This document shows, piece after piece, positions 6,092 to 7,942 of a DNA stretch of 7,942 nt. The notes beneath the pieces are model-generated. The model ran no database searches. It had not been told where the DNA came from and was given only the letters and a program-made list of their open reading frames with translations. Within the stretch, counting starts at the first letter, position 1, and the number at the start of each line of letters is the position of its first letter. This DNA comes from Bacillaceae bacterium UBA7792. GTDB taxonomy: Bacteria > Bacillota > Bacilli > Bacillales > Cytobacillaceae. Location of the stretch: assembly GCA_002480735.1 (NCBI GenBank), contig DLCS01000125.1, positions 1 through 7,942 on the forward strand. The letters run 5' to 3'. A program made the position numbers and the translations under genes.

Positions 6092-6988
6092 CTATAGTAA
6101 CTTTTCTCCAAACAACGAGCCCATTAAGGCGACAGCCACAATCGCAGTTTTGTTTCTCTCATCCAAAATAGGATTTACTTCTACAAATTCGGCGGAAGTG
6201 ATCATATTGGCTTCGGCTAGCATCTCCATGGCTAAATGGCTTTCTCGATAACTAATTCCTCCATTAACGGGTGTTCCTACCCCAGGGGCATCTGTTGGAT
6301 CGAGAGCATCCAAATCTAGTGATAAGTGGACTCCATCCGTTCGCTCCTTCAGATACTCTATACTTTCCTCCATGACCCTTGTCATGCCTAATCGGTCAAT
6401 TTCATGCATTGTATAGACTCTTATCCCTTTTTCCTTAATCAATTCCCTTTCGCCTTCGTCTAAGGAGCGAGCCCCAATAATGACGATATTCTCAGGCTTT
6501 ACTTTGGGAAGATATCCCCCAATATTTATTAAAAGCGGGTGCCCTAAACCGAGACTAACAGCTAGAGGCATTCCATGGATGTTACCAGACGGTGATGTTT
6601 CAGCTGTATTTAAATCCCCATGTGCATCATACCAAATCACTCCAAGGTTTTCATAATGCTTGGACACTCCTGCCAGCGTTCCAATGGCGATGCTATGATC
6701 TCCTCCCAATACGAGTGGGAAAGAACCAGATTGAACAACTTCATCGATTTTTTTTGCTAGACTTGTTGTTTTTTCCGCAATTAATTCTAGATTTCTAAGA
6801 TTTGATTCTTTATCAATACTAACTTCTGGTCTTCCTACCTCAATATCCCCCAAATCTCTTACTTCATCAAACAAGGTATTAAGCCTTTCATTTATTCCAG
6901 CATAACGAATAGCACTTGGGCCCATATCAACGCCCCGTCTCGTTTGTCCAAGGTCCATCGGCATTCCAATGATTGCTAGTTTTCTCAT
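6092..6988 (-). CDS. rocF: Arginase
   Basis: Arginase hydrolyses arginine to ornithine and urea in the cytoplasm, the first step of the arginine catabolic (roc) pathway; it needs Mn2+. The 298-residue length is typical. Manganese ligands are all visible: His98 in GGDHSIAIG, Asp121, His123 and Asp125 in DAHGDLNT, and Asp225 and Asp227 in SLDLDALDP. Substrate and proton-shuttle residues include His138 in SGNIHGM and Glu270 in SAEFVEVNP. The ATG chosen has GGGGAG 6 nt upstream. An in-frame TTG 15 nt further up lies at the edge of this site and is less likely. It is a single-gene unit with its own promoter and terminator. The promoter carries a probable CcpA site, consistent with repression on preferred carbon. 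Confidence 0.97.
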   Translation of the reverse strand: MRKLAIIGMPMDLGQTRRGVDMGPSAIRYAGINERLNTLFDEVRDLGDIEVGRPEVSIDKESNLRNLELIAEKTTSLAKKIDEVVQSGSFPLVLGGDHSIAIGTLAGVSKHYENLGVIWYDAHGDLNTAETSPSGNIHGMPLAVSLGLGHPLLINIGGYLPKVKPENIVIIGARSLDEGERELIKEKGIRVYTMHEIDRLGMTRVMEESIEYLKERTDGVHLSLDLDALDPTDAPGVGTPVNGGISYRESHLAMEMLAEANMITSAEFVEVNPILDERNKTAIVAVALMGSLFGEKLL

Positions 6989-7020
6989 TAAATTCTCCCC
7001 CAATTCCCTTTGCTACCTCT

Positions 7021-7050
7021 ATTTTAAACGCTTACATAGAGATGACTCAA
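7021..7050 (-). promoter_or_regulatory. rocF promoter (sigma-A type)
   Basis: TTGAGT (7045-7050) and TAAAAT (7021-7026) are 18 bp apart. Predicted transcription start near 7014, some 25 nt before the rocF start codon. The match is moderate, as expected for a regulated promoter. Confidence 0.55.
7023..7036 (-). promoter_or_regulatory. Probable CcpA cre operator overlapping the rocF -10
   Basis: TGTAAGCGTTTAAA matches the cre consensus TGNNANCGNNNNCA at every fixed position except the penultimate C (A here). It covers the rocF -10 box, a position at which CcpA would block RNA polymerase. Catabolite control of arginine catabolism is plausible in Bacillaceae. Confidence 0.5.
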
Positions 7051-7063
7051 CTCGACAGACCTA

Positions 7064-7077
7064 TGTATATATATACA
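7064..7077. repeat. 14-bp perfect palindrome upstream of the rocF -35
   Basis: TGTATATATATACA is a perfect palindrome starting 14 bp upstream of the -35 box. Its CTATGTA edge (7061-7067) also forms an inverted repeat with TACATAG at 7033-7039, flanking the -35. It could be an operator for a regulator of arginine catabolism, but AT alternation can arise by chance. Confidence 0.4.
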
Positions 7078-7108
7078 GAAGCTGAGTAAGAAGAAGAATT
7101 CTATATAG

Positions 7109-7145
7109 AAAAAACCTCTTAAATCATAATTGATTTAAGAGGTTT
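7109..7145 (-). terminator. Intrinsic terminator of the tRNA cluster
   Basis: A perfect 15-bp stem (AAACCTCTTAAATCA 7126-7112 paired with 7145-7131) has a 4-nt loop. On the minus strand it is followed by a run of Ts (7114-7109), 15 nt after the last tRNA gene. It separates the tRNA operon from the rocF promoter. Confidence 0.93.
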
Positions 7146-7159
7146 ACCGTAAAAATTGA

Positions 7160-7232
7160 TGAGCCATGAAGGACTCGAACCTTCGACCCTCTGATTAAAA
7201 GTCAGATGCTCTACCGACTGAGCTAATGGCTC
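7160..7232 (-). tRNA. tRNA-Lys (anticodon UUU)
   Basis: Complete cloverleaf: acceptor GAGCCAT/ATGGCTC, D arm TAGCTCAGTCGGTAGAGCA, anticodon stem TCTGA/TCAGA with loop CTTTTAA, T arm with GGTTCGAGTCC, discriminator A. CCA is not encoded; the next bases are TCA, so the tail would be added after transcription. Last gene of the cluster. Confidence 0.97.
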
Positions 7233-7261
7233 ATAGTATTACTTAACTGAGAAGTAAGAAA

Positions 7262-7336
7262 TGGCTGGGCTAGCAGGATTCGAACCTACGAATGACGGAG
7301 TCAAAGTCCGTTGCCTTACCGCTTGGCTATAGCCCA
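7262..7336 (-). tRNA. tRNA-Gln (anticodon UUG)
   Basis: Acceptor TGGGCTA/TAGCCCA with the weak U1-A72 pair usual for tRNA-Gln. The anticodon stem ACGGA/TCCGT has loop CTTTGAC, followed by T arm GGTTCGAATCC and discriminator G. CCA is encoded. Confidence 0.97.
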
Positions 7337-7396
7337 TTGAGATATAATTAAATGTGTTGATATCTAAAAAATATATCCAAAAAGCTTAAAAATCTC

Positions 7397-7427
7397 AAAA
7401 AATAAAAGGACTAAAGTTATCTTGTCC
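7397..7427 (-). terminator. Possible weak terminator inside the tRNA operon (Tyr-Gln spacer)
   Basis: An imperfect hairpin (GGAC 7427-7424 with GTCC 7411-7408, then AAG/CTT with a 2-nt bulge, loop ATAA) is followed by TTTTATTTTTT. The stem is short, so any termination would be partial and would reduce only the downstream Gln and Lys tRNAs. Confidence 0.25.
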
Positions 7428-7448
7428 CATTCTTACAATTTTTATAAA

Positions 7449-7532
7449 TGGTGGAGGGGGACGGATTCGAACCGCCGAACCCGAAGGAGCGGATTTACAG
7501 TCCGCCGCGTTTAGCCACTTCGCTACCCCTCC
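7449..7532 (-). tRNA. tRNA-Tyr (anticodon GUA)
   Basis: A class II tRNA of 84 nt including an encoded CCA: acceptor GGAGGGG/CCCCTCC, anticodon stem GCGGA/TCCGC with loop CTGTAAA, a long variable arm (TCC TTCGGG region), T arm GGTTCGAATCC and discriminator A. The long variable arm and GTA anticodon are diagnostic of bacterial tRNA-Tyr. Confidence 0.97.
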
Positions 7533-7657
7533 GTATTATATTGCTTAAAATTTCTAACTTAATGGCATGCTCAAAATCCTACACTAAAATATGCTTAAAA
7601 TCTCTTTCGAGATTTTGCGCATGCTTCCGAGGAAGCAACACAAGGAAATGAGAAGCA
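7533..7657 (-). other. Long tRNA-Thr to tRNA-Tyr spacer with two hairpins
   Basis: This 125-nt spacer is unusually structured for a tRNA operon. On the minus strand, AAAATCTC-GAAA-GAGATTTT (7616-7597) is an 8-bp hairpin with a GAAA tetraloop. A 6-bp hairpin TGCTTC-CTCG-GAAGCA (7637-7622) lies just before it. Neither is followed by a real T-run, so they are not terminators. Three copies of a GCTTAAAATCTC-like motif (plus-strand orientation) also lie here. Confidence 0.5.
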
Positions 7658-7733
<76 letters not shown>

Positions 7734-7765
7734 AAATAAAGAAAGTTATTACTTTGTAAAAACTC

Positions 7766-7841
7766 TGGTGGAGGATGACGGGATCGAACCGCCGACCCCC
7801 TGCTTGTAAGGCAGGTGCTCTCCCAGCTGAGCTAATCCTCC
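7766..7841 (-). tRNA. tRNA-Val (anticodon UAC)
   Basis: Acceptor GGAGGAT/ATCCTCC, D arm TAGCTCAGCTGGGAGAGCA, anticodon stem CCTGC/GCAGG with loop CTTACAA, T arm GGTTCGATCCC, discriminator A and encoded CCA. Confidence 0.97.
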
Positions 7842-7867
7842 AGCAAATCTATAAATACTTATAAAAA

Positions 7868-7942
7868 TGGTGACCCCTACGGGATTCGAACCCGTGTTAC
7901 CGCCGTGAAAGGGCGGTGTCTTAACCGCTTGACCAAGGGGCC
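7868..7942 (-). tRNA. tRNA-Glu (anticodon UUC)
   Basis: Acceptor GGCCCCT/AGGGGTC (one G-T pair), anticodon stem CCGCC/GGCGG with loop CTTTCAC, T arm GGTTCGAATCC, discriminator A and encoded CCA. The predicted first base is the last base of the window, so the gene is complete but its promoter and any upstream tRNA genes are outside. Confidence 0.95.

Noticed and set aside
6989..7003. TTG start for rocF five codons upstream
   Set aside because: The Shine-Dalgarno GGGGAG lies between this TTG and the ATG, so it serves the ATG.
7448..7651. Plus-strand open frame of 67 codons over tRNA-Tyr
   Set aside because: It is the antisense of a tRNA gene and its spacer; such frames are common false calls.

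Overview
The window reads as a short piece, probably a whole contig, from a member of the Bacillaceae (Bacillus sensu lato). The evidence is the gene content and order (rocF, sigW, rsiW, cdaA, cdaR, glmM, glmS), strong Shine-Dalgarno sites, sigma-A and sigma-W type promoters, a glmS ribozyme, and a Glu-Val-Thr-Tyr-Gln-Lys tRNA cluster. Genus cannot be fixed from the sequence alone. Every gene lies on the minus strand, so the window reads right to left.

Layout in the direction of transcription. Six tRNA genes (7942 to 7160) end at a strong intrinsic terminator. rocF (arginase) follows, with its own sigma-A-like promoter overlapped by a probable CcpA cre site, and ends at a 16-bp terminator hairpin. 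Next is the sigW-rsiW pair (ECF sigma factor and membrane anti-sigma factor) behind a sigma-W-type autoregulatory promoter. Then comes the cdaA-cdaR-glmM operon: diadenylate cyclase, its membrane regulator, and phosphoglucosamine mutase, which is both a cell-wall precursor enzyme and a known partner of CdaA. It has its own extended -10 promoter and ends at a terminator. glmS is transcribed from a separate near-consensus promoter. Its leader of about 370 nt holds the glmS ribozyme; the gene is cut off by the window edge after about 171 codons.

Functionally, the left two thirds is a cell-envelope module: SigW/RsiW respond to envelope stress, GlmS and GlmM supply glucosamine-6-P and glucosamine-1-P for peptidoglycan, and CdaA/CdaR make and control c-di-AMP.

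Three features go beyond the ordinary. (1) Two overlapping minicistrons with good ribosome-binding sites lie in the glmS leader, the second running through the first half of the ribozyme. (2) Mutually exclusive GC-rich hairpins, one a terminator, sit between the ribozyme and the glmS ribosome-binding site. (3) The rsiW reading frame runs straight through its own intrinsic terminator, so terminated transcripts would lack a stop codon. Bases 1-14 are Illumina adapter, not genome.
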